Shown here in pieces: positions 34,762 through 46,309 of a DNA stretch of 64,000 bases. Numbering within the stretch: position 1 is the first letter of the stretch; the number at the start of each line of letters is the position of its first letter. Below the pieces are notes generated by a model, which was not told the origin of the DNA, did no database searches, and saw only the letters and a list, made by a program, of their open reading frames with translations. The DNA lies in assembly GCA_033297205.1 (NCBI GenBank), contig MU859084.1, positions 186,001-250,000 on the forward strand, in the 5' to 3' direction. The stretch is from Pseudoneurospora amorphoporcata (taxonomy: Eukaryota; Ascomycota; Sordariomycetes; Sordariales; Sordariaceae). Both the position numbers and the translations under genes were made by a program.

Positions 34762-35611
34762 ATGGCCGCAGTAAGTGCAATCCGTTAGTGGGGAGACTCT
34801 GGCCGTGCGACCGTTTGCCATTCATGGGTGGCTCAATTTCGTGGCCGTCAATTGCGCCGTCGAAGCTCTGTCGCCTTGGGCCGTCATGATGCTGCAATGA
34901 ACTCTGAGCTAATTTTGTCTGTCCTCGAAAAACAGCGGAACGCAGCTCTCAAGGTCGACTGGGCCAAGATCACCACCTCCCTCGGCCTCCGTGGCCAGAC
35001 CGCGGCCAGCCTCCAGGCTTTCAAGAAGCGCAACGACGACGCCCGCCGCAAGCTCCAGCAGCTTTCCGAGCTCCCCACCACCGTCGACTTCGCCGCCTAC
35101 CGCAGCATCCTCAAGAACCAGGCCATCGTCAACGAGATCGAGAAGCGCTTCACCTCTTTCAAGCCCGCCACCTATGACGTGAGCCGCCAGCTCAAGGCCA
35201 TCGAGGCCTTCGAGGTCGAGGCCATCAAGAACGCCGAGGCCACCAAGACCAAGGTCGACCTTGAGCTCAAGGATCTCGAGAAGACCCTCAAGAACATCGA
35301 GGAGGCCCGTCCCTTCGACGAGCTCACTGTGGTATGTTCTGAACGTCTAGATGATGGACGAGGACAACAACGGCGCATGGAGTGCTGGGACTGGGCCATG
35401 ATGCTGATCATCGAATTTGCGAACTACAGGACGAGGTTGCCGCCGCCGAGCCTTCCATCGACGAGAAGACCTCCAAGCTCGTTTCCAAGGGCCGCTGGTC
35501 CGTTCCTGGTTACAAGGTATGTTTCTGTCCCAGAAATCGGGAGTTGGTAGTGGATGATGCACATATTGACCACGACAACAGGAGCGTTTCGGCGATCTCT
35601 CCGTGCTATAA
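34762..35611 (+). CDS. atp7: Mitochondrial ATP synthase subunit d
   Basis: Four exons (34762-34770, 34936-35331, 35430-35516, 35582-35611) give 173 residues. The first coding exon is only nine bases (Met-Ala-Ala), followed by a 165-nt intron. The last codes nine residues. Subunit d is part of the peripheral stalk of F1Fo-ATP synthase on the matrix side of the inner membrane. The sequence matches the family: ALKVDWAKITTSLGLRGQTAASLQAFKKRNDDARRKL, then TVDFAAYRSILKNQAIVNEIEKRF, a long charged helix (KTKVDLELKDLEKTLKNIE), and [22 protein letters not shown] near the C-terminus. No separate presequence is visible, as is common for subunit d. It ends 246 nt from the convergent hydrolase gene. Confidence 0.93.
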
Positions 35612-35857
35612 ATGGCGACCCCTCAGTCAACGCTTCCTTTTGTTCATGTACTCTAGCATTGTAGATAGCAGGAATGCGCCAAGGAACCACGGATTTAATC
35701 GCATCCTCTATCTCTCACAACTGATCTGTGATAGTCGTTACAATACCTGACGAAGCTTTCTATCTCACTCACATCCCTTAACGCAGATAGCTCACTCACT
35801 TACATCCCGGCCGGCCCCAAGGACACCTCATCCCCCTTCCCCTTTTCCTCTTGTCTA

Positions 35858-36934
35858 TCAACCAAGCAACCCCCCAAGCCACCTAACCATCTCCTCTTCC
35901 GCCTCCAACGCCCTCTCCAACCCCGGCGCCTTCAACCAAAACGTATGCGGCCACCCTCGCACAACATCGACCTTAACCTCGACCCCGACCTCCTCCAGCG
36001 CCTTCGCATAGCACAGCCCATCCGAGTACAAATTATCGTTCGTGCACAGCTGGATCCACGTTCTCGGCAGCGTTTTCAGTATTGTCTCGTCTGCCTCAAG
36101 CGGCATCCTCTCCAGCCCGTCCCGCGGCACACCGCGCTTCATCTGGCCCAACAGCGAGTTCCAGAAGGAAGGATCCCAGGCGCTGGTATGCAGGAGGCGG
36201 AAGCGTAGTGGGACGTAAGGGTCCAGACCGCTGAAGGCTCTGCCAAGGGCACAGGGGTGTTGGGAGAGGAGGCCGACGAGTCGGCCGCCGGAGGAACTTC
36301 CTGCTATGATGAGTTTGTGGTTGTTGCCGTCGGGTCTGTGTTGGTTGAGGATGTAGTTGAGAACGGATAGACAGTCGGATAAGCTGTCTTGGGCTGGGTA
36401 CGTGGGCATGAGACGGTAGGTGAGAGAGTAGACTTCTTTGATCAGGGGAGGAGGTTTGGTGTCGTTGACGTTTTTAGTTGTGGGGACTGATGTCGCCTTG
36501 AGAATCCGAAGGCAAAAGAGTTCTTCGCTGTCTGCTTCGCCTACGTACAGTCCGCCACCGTGGATGTAGAGGACTGTGATATCCGGTTGCTCCTCGGCTT
36601 GAGAGCCCGCTGCGGCGCTGTCACTCGCCGAGGAAGTAGCAGTATGTTGGTAGCGTATCACCGGGACTTGGTAACAGTCTGCTTCATCAACGGACGGTGA
36701 GGCGATCGCCGATGGGACGATGAACTCTGTCTTGGCCACGTTTAAGGAGAGATGGTGATCTCGAGCTCCGGGGGCCAGCATCTTGGCGTTCAGTGAACGG
36801 CATTCTGCTGCATACGCGACCTGGTGCTCGGCTATGGGAAGCTCTTGGTGGGGTTTGTTGACGCCGGACTCTTCTTCGAAGGCGAGCCATGCTGGGTCTA
36901 AAGGGGGAGCGGTCTGGAGGAAGAGGGATTCCAT
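35858..36934 (-). CDS. Alpha/beta hydrolase, hormone-sensitive-lipase (esterase) type
   Basis: Single exon of 358 residues from the ATG at 36934 (MESLFLQTAPPLDPAW). The frame continues upstream but without a better ATG. HSL-family signatures are present: oxyanion-hole HGGG in VLYIHGGGLYVGEADSEE at about 124, YRLMPTYPAQDSLSDCLSVLNYI, and nucleophile elbow GSSSGG at about 210. A candidate Asp lies in CTNDNLYSDG and the catalytic His in RGWPHTFW at about 327. It is therefore probably an active carboxylesterase or lipase with unknown substrate. Oddly, the segment after the nucleophile (GLLSQHPCALGRAFSGLDPYVPLRFR) looks short, lacking the usual strand that reads like GVLLRAP in relatives. No signal peptide is seen. 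It is convergent with the ATP synthase d gene. Confidence 0.82.
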   Translation of the reverse strand: MESLFLQTAPPLDPAWLAFEEESGVNKPHQELPIAEHQVAYAAECRSLNAKMLAPGARDHHLSLNVAKTEFIVPSAIASPSVDEADCYQVPVIRYQHTATSSASDSAAAGSQAEEQPDITVLYIHGGGLYVGEADSEELFCLRILKATSVPTTKNVNDTKPPPLIKEVYSLTYRLMPTYPAQDSLSDCLSVLNYILNQHRPDGNNHKLIIAGSSSGGRLVGLLSQHPCALGRAFSGLDPYVPLRFRLLHTSAWDPSFWNSLLGQMKRGVPRDGLERMPLEADETILKTLPRTWIQLCTNDNLYSDGLCYAKALEEVGVEVKVDVVRGWPHTFWLKAPGLERALEAEEEMVRWLGGLLG

Positions 36935-39900
36935 CTTGATAGTCTGCGATATTGTGAGTTGGAAGGTACGTGTTGTCGACCGCCAGGACGAACGGCGTGA
37001 CGGTGTCTTGTATCTCACAAAAGCCGTGGGGAAAGACGAGTGAAGTTGGCTGTTCAGCTGGTAAGGCGGACACTACCTATTCTGATATGCTCACATGGTG
37101 CGTTATCTGGGGAATACTTTCCAACTGGAGACCATTTTATCCGGTTTAACCGGAAGCTAGTCCTATTCGAAATAGGCAAGTTGCTGTGAATACTGATTCT
37201 ATATCTGTACGGCTTGAGTGTTCATCAACCCGATCTTGTGTGATACTGAGACTACTGATGAGATGCTTCCTTTTCGACATCTGAAGTTCAGTCAAGAGTT
37301 CCTTGGACAATTCAGAGGTTTTGTAATAAGGCCAGACATCGCCTCACACTTTGTGAGTGTCTTCCTTTGTCTACAATTGTCCAAGCAGAGTATCATGCGA
37401 AGCTGGCTTCGCCACATCACTCTAGAACTCCTCGTTGGCGGGACACGGCGGCGTATTCAGTCATCTCTCTCATTTTGCCCCCAGGGACAGGCCTGGACTA
37501 TTGTGATACCATAGTTAGTGTTTCGTTCCTCATCATTGTTCCATCGCTGGTGTATTTCACACCAGGTTGTGGCTTTACGACATTTACAGCGTGTCACGAC
37601 GGAACGCCTTGATGGATGACCTTTATACGACAGCTATCTGCGCCTACCATCACCTTGAACATGAACATGCTTGGATTAAGGCACCCGTACTCGCGCGATG
37701 TCTGCATAACTTTTTCTCTACCGTTTGAAGTCCTCCTGACACTATACGTTTTGTCAAGCAACATCATCACCACCACCACCTTGTGAAATCCAACTTTGTT
37801 CATCTCTCAACATCAAACTGTATAACACTTCCATGAGAAGACTCGCTTGTTTTCGGTTCTCTGGTGATCCCACGCAAACCTCACTCCATGTAAAAATTTG
37901 CTCGCGGAACAACATGTTTCCTTTAGCGGTTTGCAGCGGGAAGTGGAACTTTGTCGTCGAGCTTCACATTCCAAACTCCCATCTTACCACGTTCATTTTC
38001 TTTTAATTTTTTTGATTTTATTTTTTTCGTTTTTTGCAGAAGAAACAAACTAAACTAACAAGTCCCAGCCGTTCCTGCCATCGTTCCTGCCACCCACCGC
38101 ACCTGCCGTCGTCGCCCAGCCGGCACGCTCCTTCCCCGCGGCAGACATCGGATGACATGACACCCGCCTCCCGCCGCGTACCTTCCTAGACTGGCCAAGC
38201 AACAGGCACCATATAGGTTCGTTGACTAGCCCTTATACTACAACGGGGAGCTCTGTGGTCTGATGGAGCAGTGGTTATCGTTGATGAATAACTTAGCGTG
38301 GCGGTTTTCGCAAAGTCGCAGCTGGCGGATTGTGCTTTCTTTATTCGATCGGGGATATAATGGAGGTATCGGAATTCAGAGTCTTGCATTTTTCTTTTCC
38401 ATTTTTCCATTGTGGAGTTTTAAACGAGAGTTTTGTTTGCGACATTGGAAATGGAATGGGTGATGCGATGTTGATGTTTGCAACACCGTTACGGCGACTG
38501 TAATTATTCTACTGTGTATGCCTGGTCCATTCTCTCCGTACCCTCGAGTCCTTGAGAATGTTGAAGTATTGTAAAATACCCTACTATCGCCGACAAATCT
38601 ACAGCCTGCAAACGCCGCATTCGGGAGCGAAGACACTAACTATAAGTATTCTAATCCTTTTGAAGCGTTTTCATCTTCGGTGACCACTCTGTAGATGCTC
38701 CGCGCTGCGCTCAACAGTCCTCGTTACAGAAAAACTTGTATGTAATCACTGATCTCCAAATATAATGCTCTTCAATGCTTTTAAGGCGACTAATGCCTTC
38801 AAAAATCTCCATGGCTCTCCATAGCGCTCCATTGCTCTCCAGTGTTCTTTCCAAGGATTCCAAGACACACACTCTGACACTCTCTTCTAGAATACTCTCC
38901 GAATTCCAGTCTATGCCCTAATCTTGGTTGCTATTAAGTCCGTAGCATACCATGTCGCAGACAGGGTTCTGTATACCGAACAACAGTCCATAAGTAGAAA
39001 TAGACCACCGTCGAGTAGTAGGTAGTAGCATGCAACGTAACAAAGTCACCAACTCAGATGCAGTCCCGTTTTCAAGCTTAAAACGATCTTGATAAGTACT
39101 ATATGCGACGGTACAATTTCATTTTCTGCCGAGAACGAGCCTGCTCATTCCCGTTGAATGTAACCTTACCAATGTTCGGCCACTACACTCACATGCATCT
39201 GGACTGCGCCTTGAAACAACGACAACCTTGATCTTGCTTTTAGTCAGGAACCGACATTGTTCTTGTCAACAGTCCGGTAGTGACGAACCGGATTTTGTTT
39301 CCGTTTGAGCGTGGGGGTTTGATGATGTTTTGTATTGGACAAAGATGAAGACTTGTGCCTCGTGACGAAGCTTGGTATACGTGTGTAAAATGGTTTCTGT
39401 AGCTCTTGTATGTTGTCACTGATTGGGCCAGAGGTTTTGGTTTAAGGTAGGTGGCTTCATGCTGGTTGTGACCTGAAATGAAACATGGACATCATGTTAT
39501 TATATGCTTTAGTTTTATGGTTGGTTTCTTGGCGGTTTTCTGTTATGATAGTACGACTGTTAATGTTTCAACTCCGAATTCCTTGACTTGGCCATCTCAC
39601 ATCAGATAGACGAGAACGAGATCAAAAGGGGGTTTTTGTCCGGAACTTCCATACCGTAGTTGGAACTAAGGGACTTGCAGACAGGGGTTCCAGCGCCTTC
39701 ATTAGCCCTGAGTTGGCGAGATTGACATATAAGACAACACTTGAATGATATCACAATAGACGACGATTGGGCACAATTAAGGTTGTTGAAATGTGGTCGA
39801 CACAATGATGATTCAATTTCCTTATCACTATGCCCCATCACACGACATTTATGATGTTCCTTCCCTCTGTGGGTATTTCCCAGCTCCAAGTCCCAAGTCC

Positions 39901-40096
39901 CAACCCCGGACCTTCTGTTCCGAAAACTTGACCGGCGTACCGGAGAGAATCGAACGGAATCGAGAAGATGCGAGAAATTTGAAGACAGATCCCTATAACC
40001 CCAACGCCCGATGCCACTTCCAATTTGGGAATGTGTGTGACAAAAATGCTTGCTTGCTACTCCTGTATGAATGCAATTGGTGGTAAGACAGTTGAT

Positions 40097-40120
40097 AAAA
40101 AAAAAAAAAAAAAAAAAAAA
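40097..40120. repeat. Poly(A) tract (24 nt)
   Basis: Uninterrupted run of 24 A. No retroelement sequence is seen next to it. Confidence 0.95.
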
Positions 40121-40289
40121 GGTATCAAGAAAAGAAAAGATGAAAGCAAAAGACCCCTAAAAGCGCCGTTCCCATGCCCGTTCCTAAATATGCAGTGACC
40201 GACCGACCCTGAACCCGACCTGCGACCGGGCTTGAACGTGTTTGTGACAAAGGAAAGAGTGAAATGAATTGTTGTTAACGACTGAAGAT

Positions 40290-40371
40290 GTTGTTGTTAT
40301 TGTTGTGTTGTTGTTGTTCTTGTTGTTCTTGTAGTAGGAGTAGTAGTAGTAGTTGTTGTTGTAGTTGTTGT
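40290..40371. repeat. GTT/GTA trinucleotide microsatellite
   Basis: Imperfect TTG/TTC and TAG repeats (TTGTTGTTATTGTTG..., then GTAGTAGGAGTAGTAG). It lies about 190-270 nt past the stop of the minus-strand gene at 40561, probably in or near its 3' untranslated region. Confidence 0.9.
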
Positions 40372-40560
40372 CGAAAAAGGTACAGGTTGAAGTAAGTGAC
40401 GAAAGGGTTTTGTGTGTCAAGACAGTCCGTCCTGTAAGATGTGTTGAGGGCTGGATAAGAAGAGTGAAGCATGAAGTGAAGAACAACACAAGCTTGGGGT
40501 ACGAGAAAGACGAGGTGAAGTGGTGAGAGAGTGAGGATGAGTGAGAATGAGATGTCATCT

Positions 40561-41322
40561 TCAATCCATATCAAGGTCAAAGCACTCTTCCTCATCAGCC
40601 ATCGGCACATCCAACTCGAAGATGACGCCTCGCCTCTTCCAACCACCCCTCTTGATGAAATCATCAGCGGCACCCAGACCTCGTGGCCGAGCCATTGCTG
40701 TCGAGACCTCCGTTTGGGGTTGATGCTGACGAGGCTGTGGTGCCGCTGCTAGCCCGGCACAGTAGGGCGATTCCATCGGGTTGCTGCTGACGCTGCTGAC
40801 GCTGCTGCTAAAGCTGTCGATGCTCGGCGTCGGAGAAGAAGGTTCTGCCACGCGTGCTGCTGGAGCGGCTGGTGGTGTTGGCTTATTTTGGTTGAAGCCA
40901 AAGTCGAAACCGTCGTAGATGACAGTTGTTGGCGTGGTTGGTCGGTGGTGATGTACACGTGGCGTCGTCGTGTAGTGAGCATGCTGACTATGATGAGGTG
41001 GCCCGGGCAGACTGCGCGCGGGTCGGACTGGTCGATGCTCAAAATCGTCCTCACTGATATTCCCCAGAGATGGCCGACGGGTGAAGGTGAGGTCGGGAGG
41101 ATGGCACCTCAGGGGGTTGAAATCGACCATCCTCCCGTTGCTGCTGGTGGTGGAGGAGCGGGAATCCATGGATGAAGCGTCGCTTGGGTGTCTGGCGTGC
41201 TGAACATTGCTGGATGAGTGGCCGGACCTTAGGCTTTTATGGCTCCGGAAACTTCGGAGCATCTTTTGGCTTTGTGTGTGGTGGTGGTGATGATCGCTGG
41301 TGGTTATTGGGATGCAGAGCAT
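40561..41322 (-). CDS. Uncharacterised Ser/Pro/His-rich protein
   Basis: Single open frame of 253 residues from the ATG at 41322. A second ATG at 41262 (MLRSFRSHKSLRSGHSS) would give 233 residues and removes a His-run N-terminus, and may be the true start. I do not recognise the family. Ordered-looking islands suggest a real protein: RMVDFNPLRCHPPDLTFTRRPSLGNISEDDFEHRP, then TVIYDGFDFGFNQNKPTPPAAP, PSSPTPSIDSFSSSVSSVSSNP, and a C-terminal block DDFIKRGGWKRRGVIFELDVPMADEEECFDLDMD with alternating hydrophobic and acidic residues. No signal peptide or membrane helix is visible. Stop-free length, codon use and these islands support coding; function is unknown. Confidence 0.7.
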   Translation of the reverse strand: MLCIPITTSDHHHHHTQSQKMLRSFRSHKSLRSGHSSSNVQHARHPSDASSMDSRSSTTSSNGRMVDFNPLRCHPPDLTFTRRPSLGNISEDDFEHRPVRPARSLPGPPHHSQHAHYTTTPRVHHHRPTTPTTVIYDGFDFGFNQNKPTPPAAPAARVAEPSSPTPSIDSFSSSVSSVSSNPMESPYCAGLAAAPQPRQHQPQTEVSTAMARPRGLGAADDFIKRGGWKRRGVIFELDVPMADEEECFDLDMD

Positions 41323-43405
41323 GTCCTGATGCGGACTTGGGACAAATGGCGAGAGACGAGTTCGTCGTTATTTGCAATGTCGGTAGTGGTGAAGCGACTG
41401 AGCTAGAACCCCAGCTACTGGGCGAGCCGGTTGGGAACATGGAGAGGAGGGGGAGCGAGGGAGCTTTATTTAGGTGGAAGTGTGGTGTAAGCCAGCAAGC
41501 GGGGGAATCCACCGATTTTTCAAGTGGGGAGACTCCAGAGAGACGTGGATGCAACAAAACTCCAGATTGCTTTCTAGTGTCGTGTACCTCCAGATAGAAA
41601 GATTGCCCTGCCAGGTCGACCAGGAACAGGGCTTTTGGGATTTCCCTTGGGAGTGAGGGGTGCCACCGTGCCTCTCTGTAGATCCCATGACATGGCAAAG
41701 TGCTGTCTGTAGTACCTTGCATTTCCGCATGTTCCATTCAGCTGAGTTAAAAGTGGTGTAGGGTACCGTGTTAACCCCAAGTTACCACTACTTTTTCCTC
41801 TTATCAAAAAAGTCCCAATCAAGCCGCGATACTCAGTTGATACCTTGCTGGCGGCTTTCGACCCACCAGGAAAAAATCAAAATCATGTGTTGACAGGGTA
41901 CGTCATGATCGGGCATTGCACGAATGCCATCATCGATGCAGTCATAGCGTTCCCTGATTAGTGCAATTGTGCCCCCTGCTCGTTTCAAATATTCCCATTT
42001 CTGACGCAAAAGATCAACTGCTACGCTTGCGGGCCGCTCGGTGGATGACAGGATTACCAGGAAGAATGATGATCTGGGGAGAGATGCTACCGGAAAAGGA
42101 CTATCAGTGTCTGTGATAGTCGAAAATCGAGATAGTGTACACTAGAAACATTTGACGCTTCACATGGAGTTGTGCACTGTGCATGTTTGTGCTCGTCGAT
42201 ACCTCTAGTGAACGATGGCAACTTCACAAGGGAAGAATTGCACTTGGCAGGGCGGTAGGTATCGGGTGTACCACTTACAAACTCCCGTATGTCGGCGAAG
42301 TCGGACCTCGCGCACTCGGCATAGTCGAAGCCTCGCGACTTACAACCAAGGTCAGTGACATTAAAGAATTTTCTTCGTTTCCATCAGCAATTCCCTCTTT
42401 TTCGCTCCCTTCCAAGACTTTCTCTCTTCATAAGCCCATCATGACAAATGGACCAAATGTCCCACCAATTTCATATCCACCAAGCCGCGGCCCAAGACGT
42501 CCGAAAGAACATCTCTCCGGCTTACACGGGCAGGGGGTGGCAACCTCGGATCAAAAGCTCCATACATAACAACACCCTCGTTTTCGATCGTTCGAAGCTA
42601 GGCAGCCAATCTCCAAGCTCGAACGCATCGCCATCTGCACCAAATTCCAGGTATTGATGATCCGGGACCCGAGTAGCAGGAAAGCGAGCAGGCATTTTAC
42701 GGCAACAAACTGTATCGGGAACGTCCAAGCTCGGCCTGCACGGCATTGCAAGGCGTGGAAAGCATGGGAATATGGGGAAAGCAAAAACTCGAATCTCTTG
42801 GCCAGGTCATGTTGCAGCTCCTGATTGGTCCGATAGCAAATTGGACAAGATTCAAGCGAAGCCTTTTGCCAAGGACACAGGCAAGACACACAGGTACGCT
42901 ACAAACCGACTTGCAAGGCTGTGATTACTGTGATTCCGAGCAGCTTCGGAGTGGGTGTTGTTGCACGCCATCATCTACACCCGGTGGGTTGTGGTCACTG
43001 GTGTGTGTGTGGGTGATGAGAATTGATGACCTGATGAGGAGAAAAATGTGCACTTACCTTTTTTGGACTTATAGGTAGCCTAATGAGTGAATGTTTAGCG
43101 AACGCCTTCAAAGCTCGATCTGTGTGAGGATTGGCTATGGCGTCTTCACCATTTTCTATCTCGGACTATAAGACGGCGAACCCTCCAAGATGCCGTCCCG
43201 GATGTACAAAGGTCGGGGGGGATCCAGGTGCGTGTCGTACAGTCAAACGGTCGTTCGCGATCGCAAAAAAAACAAAAAAAACAAAAAAAATACCCCCAGA
43301 GATGCAAACCAATCAAACATTACCCTATCTTCCCGATCCCGAAACCGAAAACATGGTCAACATGGGTTGTGCTCAAATCCCAAAGGCCTCTATCAGCCAG
43401 AAGGC

Positions 43406-43422
43406 TTTTTTTTTTTTTTTTT
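43406..43422. repeat. Poly(T) tract (17 nt)
   Basis: Uninterrupted run of 17 T in the gene-poor stretch. Confidence 0.95.
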
Positions 43423-46245
43423 CCCTCTCATGTGTCTTGCAGGAGAGGAGACCGGACAGAAAGTCTCGCTAGACTAAATATCTGATCGGGTTAGCACGAT
43501 CTCATTTCAAGGCCCGCAGGTTCAAGAATCGCGGAGACATGCAGCACCGATCTCAATTGAACTTCAGCTTCCTCAGGTACGAGCTTATAAACCCCTGCCT
43601 CCTGCCTCTCGCGATCAAAAGGTCTCATCTCAAACTTCGTTTCGCCCCATCTATGGATCTCCACGAAGCCGCAATCTCATCAAAGTGCAAGTGCGTGCTG
43701 CAGAGTGCTCGCGTGCCTGAAAATCGTCCCCTTTTTACTGCGTAAGCTGGTAGAATCATGATCAGTCCATCCCATCGGTTTATTTCAAGATGGAGAAAAG
43801 CTCATCGTGATTCCCTGCGAACATCCCAACGTGTCGTGATCTGTGTGATTTGACCTTTCCCGAAATGCGACGGAGATGTGATGCGATGCTCACTGCAGTC
43901 TCACTCCCCCCCGTCCTCGAACCCGTCCGCCGGAGTTTCGGTACACAGTCACAGGTGAATGGATCTGATTTGGGGACATGAATGGAGTTTTTGATCTCAC
44001 TTTGCAAAGATTTTGTGTCAAGTGTTGATCTCCGAATGCTGTTGGTTGTTGTTGTGTTTGGTGTCTCGAACTCCCAGCACAGTACATTTCCTGTATGTTG
44101 TCATAGCTGTGGAGAGAGAGTACCTCCACTGTTTGTAATGGGTGGGGTCTATGTACTTCTGCGTACTTGTAAATCTCATCACTGCAGCTATCTATGAGGT
44201 GCTTGAGAACACCACCTACAATGCATTCATCCGAAGTGCCCGATAGGAAAATAGTCAATGCATGTCTAAGCTACTCCCCGAAGAAAAGTCTGTGAGATTC
44301 CGCGAGTCAATTTTGTAACACCATCGCACAAATCTAGCATAAAAGGCGTCTCACTTCGCGGGGGCTTCGGAACTGCTTTATATGGTGTTACTAGTGTAGC
44401 CACACACTCTTTGAAAGGGATGGCGCACGCCGCACGTAGACATTCGTATACCTCTACGTAAGCGTTCAGTACGACGTATCAAAACTCTACGATTGGTGGT
44501 GATGGGGGCAAAGGGCAAATTGACTTACGGTTGCAGTTCAATCAAGAGTCCGTTGACTTGGCCGTGAATCCCGGAATCCGCAAAGACGGACTTTTCACAA
44601 GGTTCCGTGGTACCGGCTTTACCAGGGATGACGCCTTCCAGGACGCCGGGACGCCGAGGGCGCCAGGCGCAACGGACATCGTTCATGATAAAACGGATGG
44701 ACTTGCCTATTCGGGGGGTTTGTTGTCGTCAGACTCACATACAAAGCGTCTCAGCTTTTCCATCTATTTATTTTCCGTAATGTCCCAGATCGAGATGTTC
44801 ACTTCGTCCTGGTTGTCAAAAGTCGTCTCTGTACGCGCTGAGGAGACTTGATAGACGGGATAAAACGTTAAAAGGCGTTGATGTACGTCAAAGGTGAATC
44901 TCAGCCACCGGATCGGCAACCAATGAGAGTCGCAAATGCGCATCCTTCCCTTTTCATACGGGCAAATCGTCCAAATTTTCATAAAACTGTCCCAGGCGCC
45001 CCAGCTTCAGCTGTTGACGATCAGCAAAGTAGTGTACGGCTATGCATAGGGGATGATGTATGTAGTGTATGGCCCGTCGCGCACGTCAGACATGTGTCAA
45101 GCCTCACTTGCTTTTATTCTTGGACACTCCTTTTCGGTAGGATCTTTCCTGAAATGAGGAACGGGCATGTTATACATCTCACGCAGTCTGTGCCGTCCTT
45201 TGGAGGATTGCCATCTGCAGGGAAAAGCAAAGTTCCGACATTCTTTTCTCAAAGGAGCAACGAACGACCGTGCCGCACAAGATGCCTTTCTTTGGAGTGT
45301 AGTCTAGTGTCTGTCCTATTCGGCATGAGGCAGTTTAGCAAACATCAAACAAAAAAGTTAGGGGGCTACATTTTAGTCCTATTCCTCCAGCTTCCAGCTG
45401 AGCAGCTGAGGGAACTCTCCCTCCCTTTGCTTCCCTTTTGGGACATATATCCAAGCCAATTGCACAGATATCTGCTGCAGGTGTACCAGTAGCAGCCATT
45501 TGGTTCCTGAGTCACCCGTCGGTGGCTCAACCGGGCAGCCGGGCTAAGGTAAATGTGTGTGCACCGGGATTATGTCACGCGGCTGACAAGACAAGGAACG
45601 CCGCGAATCCGCTACTAGTTCCAGGTACCCGTCACGGCAACCAACCAGTCACATTCCCCATTCCCACAAATCCGTGCTATCGGTAGCCAACCTGATGACC
45701 TCACTCAAGCCTCCCTTGAACCGTGCTGGCCGTGAATGCCGTGGCGTACCTGCTTTCTGCATTGGCGGAGAGACTGGCCTGAAGTGTGTTACCTCGGCCT
45801 TGCAGAGAGTTCCCAGTACAGTACAGAGACAGTTCGCCGCCTTTTCTCCTATTCAGAGACCTTTTGTACGTTCCCAAAACGGGCGTATTGCTGCGCAAGG
45901 ATGGATGGTCAGAAACCGAGCCCGAGCCCGAGCCCGTATAAGAACTAACAATGCCTCTCAGTCAGTAATCTTTCTCCCTCCGCAAAGAACTCGAACGATA
46001 TTCGGCTCAGCCTCGACGCCTTATATCGCACTTTGAACCAATCGCAACAGCCACAGGCCGGCCCTGGAAGGACTACTGGCCAATGGATGAATGTTCCCTC
46101 AACCGTTGCCGAGTACGGAAATTCTTTCAACATGTGTTCGTTTTTCTCTCCCTGTTGATCGTAAAATGCCTTTTTTTTTGTTTTATTGCCTGAAACCGAC
46201 TTGACACTCGGGGCGCAACCGGGGTTACTGTTGTAGGATTGCCTG

Positions 46246-46253
46246 CTGTGTGT

Positions 46254-46287
<34 letters not shown>

Positions 46288-46296
46288 CTGTGTGTG
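46246..46296. repeat. (TG)n microsatellite in the COX16 3' region
   Basis: About 25 TG units with two TC interruptions. It begins 14 nt beyond the COX16 stop codon, so the minus-strand mRNA would carry a CA-repeat in its 3' untranslated region. Confidence 0.95.
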
Positions 46297-46309
46297 CGCA
46301 TAACGTCTT

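Larger units (their letters stand above)
36935..40560. other. Gene-poor region, no supported gene
   Basis: 3.6 kb without a recognisable protein or RNA gene. It contains T-rich sequence near 38005-38037, followed by a CCTGCC-rich stretch near 38070-38130. Short GCTCTCCAT-like repeats lie near 38812-38840, with a poly-A tract at 40097-40120 and a mixed trinucleotide repeat at 40290-40371. The right end is the 3' side of the next minus-strand gene. Confidence 0.5.
41323..46309. other. Gene-poor region, no supported gene
   Basis: Almost 5 kb with no accepted gene. Several open frames of 60-200 codons occur on both strands without domains, and I found no splice arrangement that joins them into a recognisable protein. 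Simple sequence includes an interrupted A-rich run near 43265-43290, a T17 tract at 43406-43422 and the TG repeat at 46246-46296. A non-coding transcript or an unrecognised orphan gene cannot be excluded. Confidence 0.5.
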
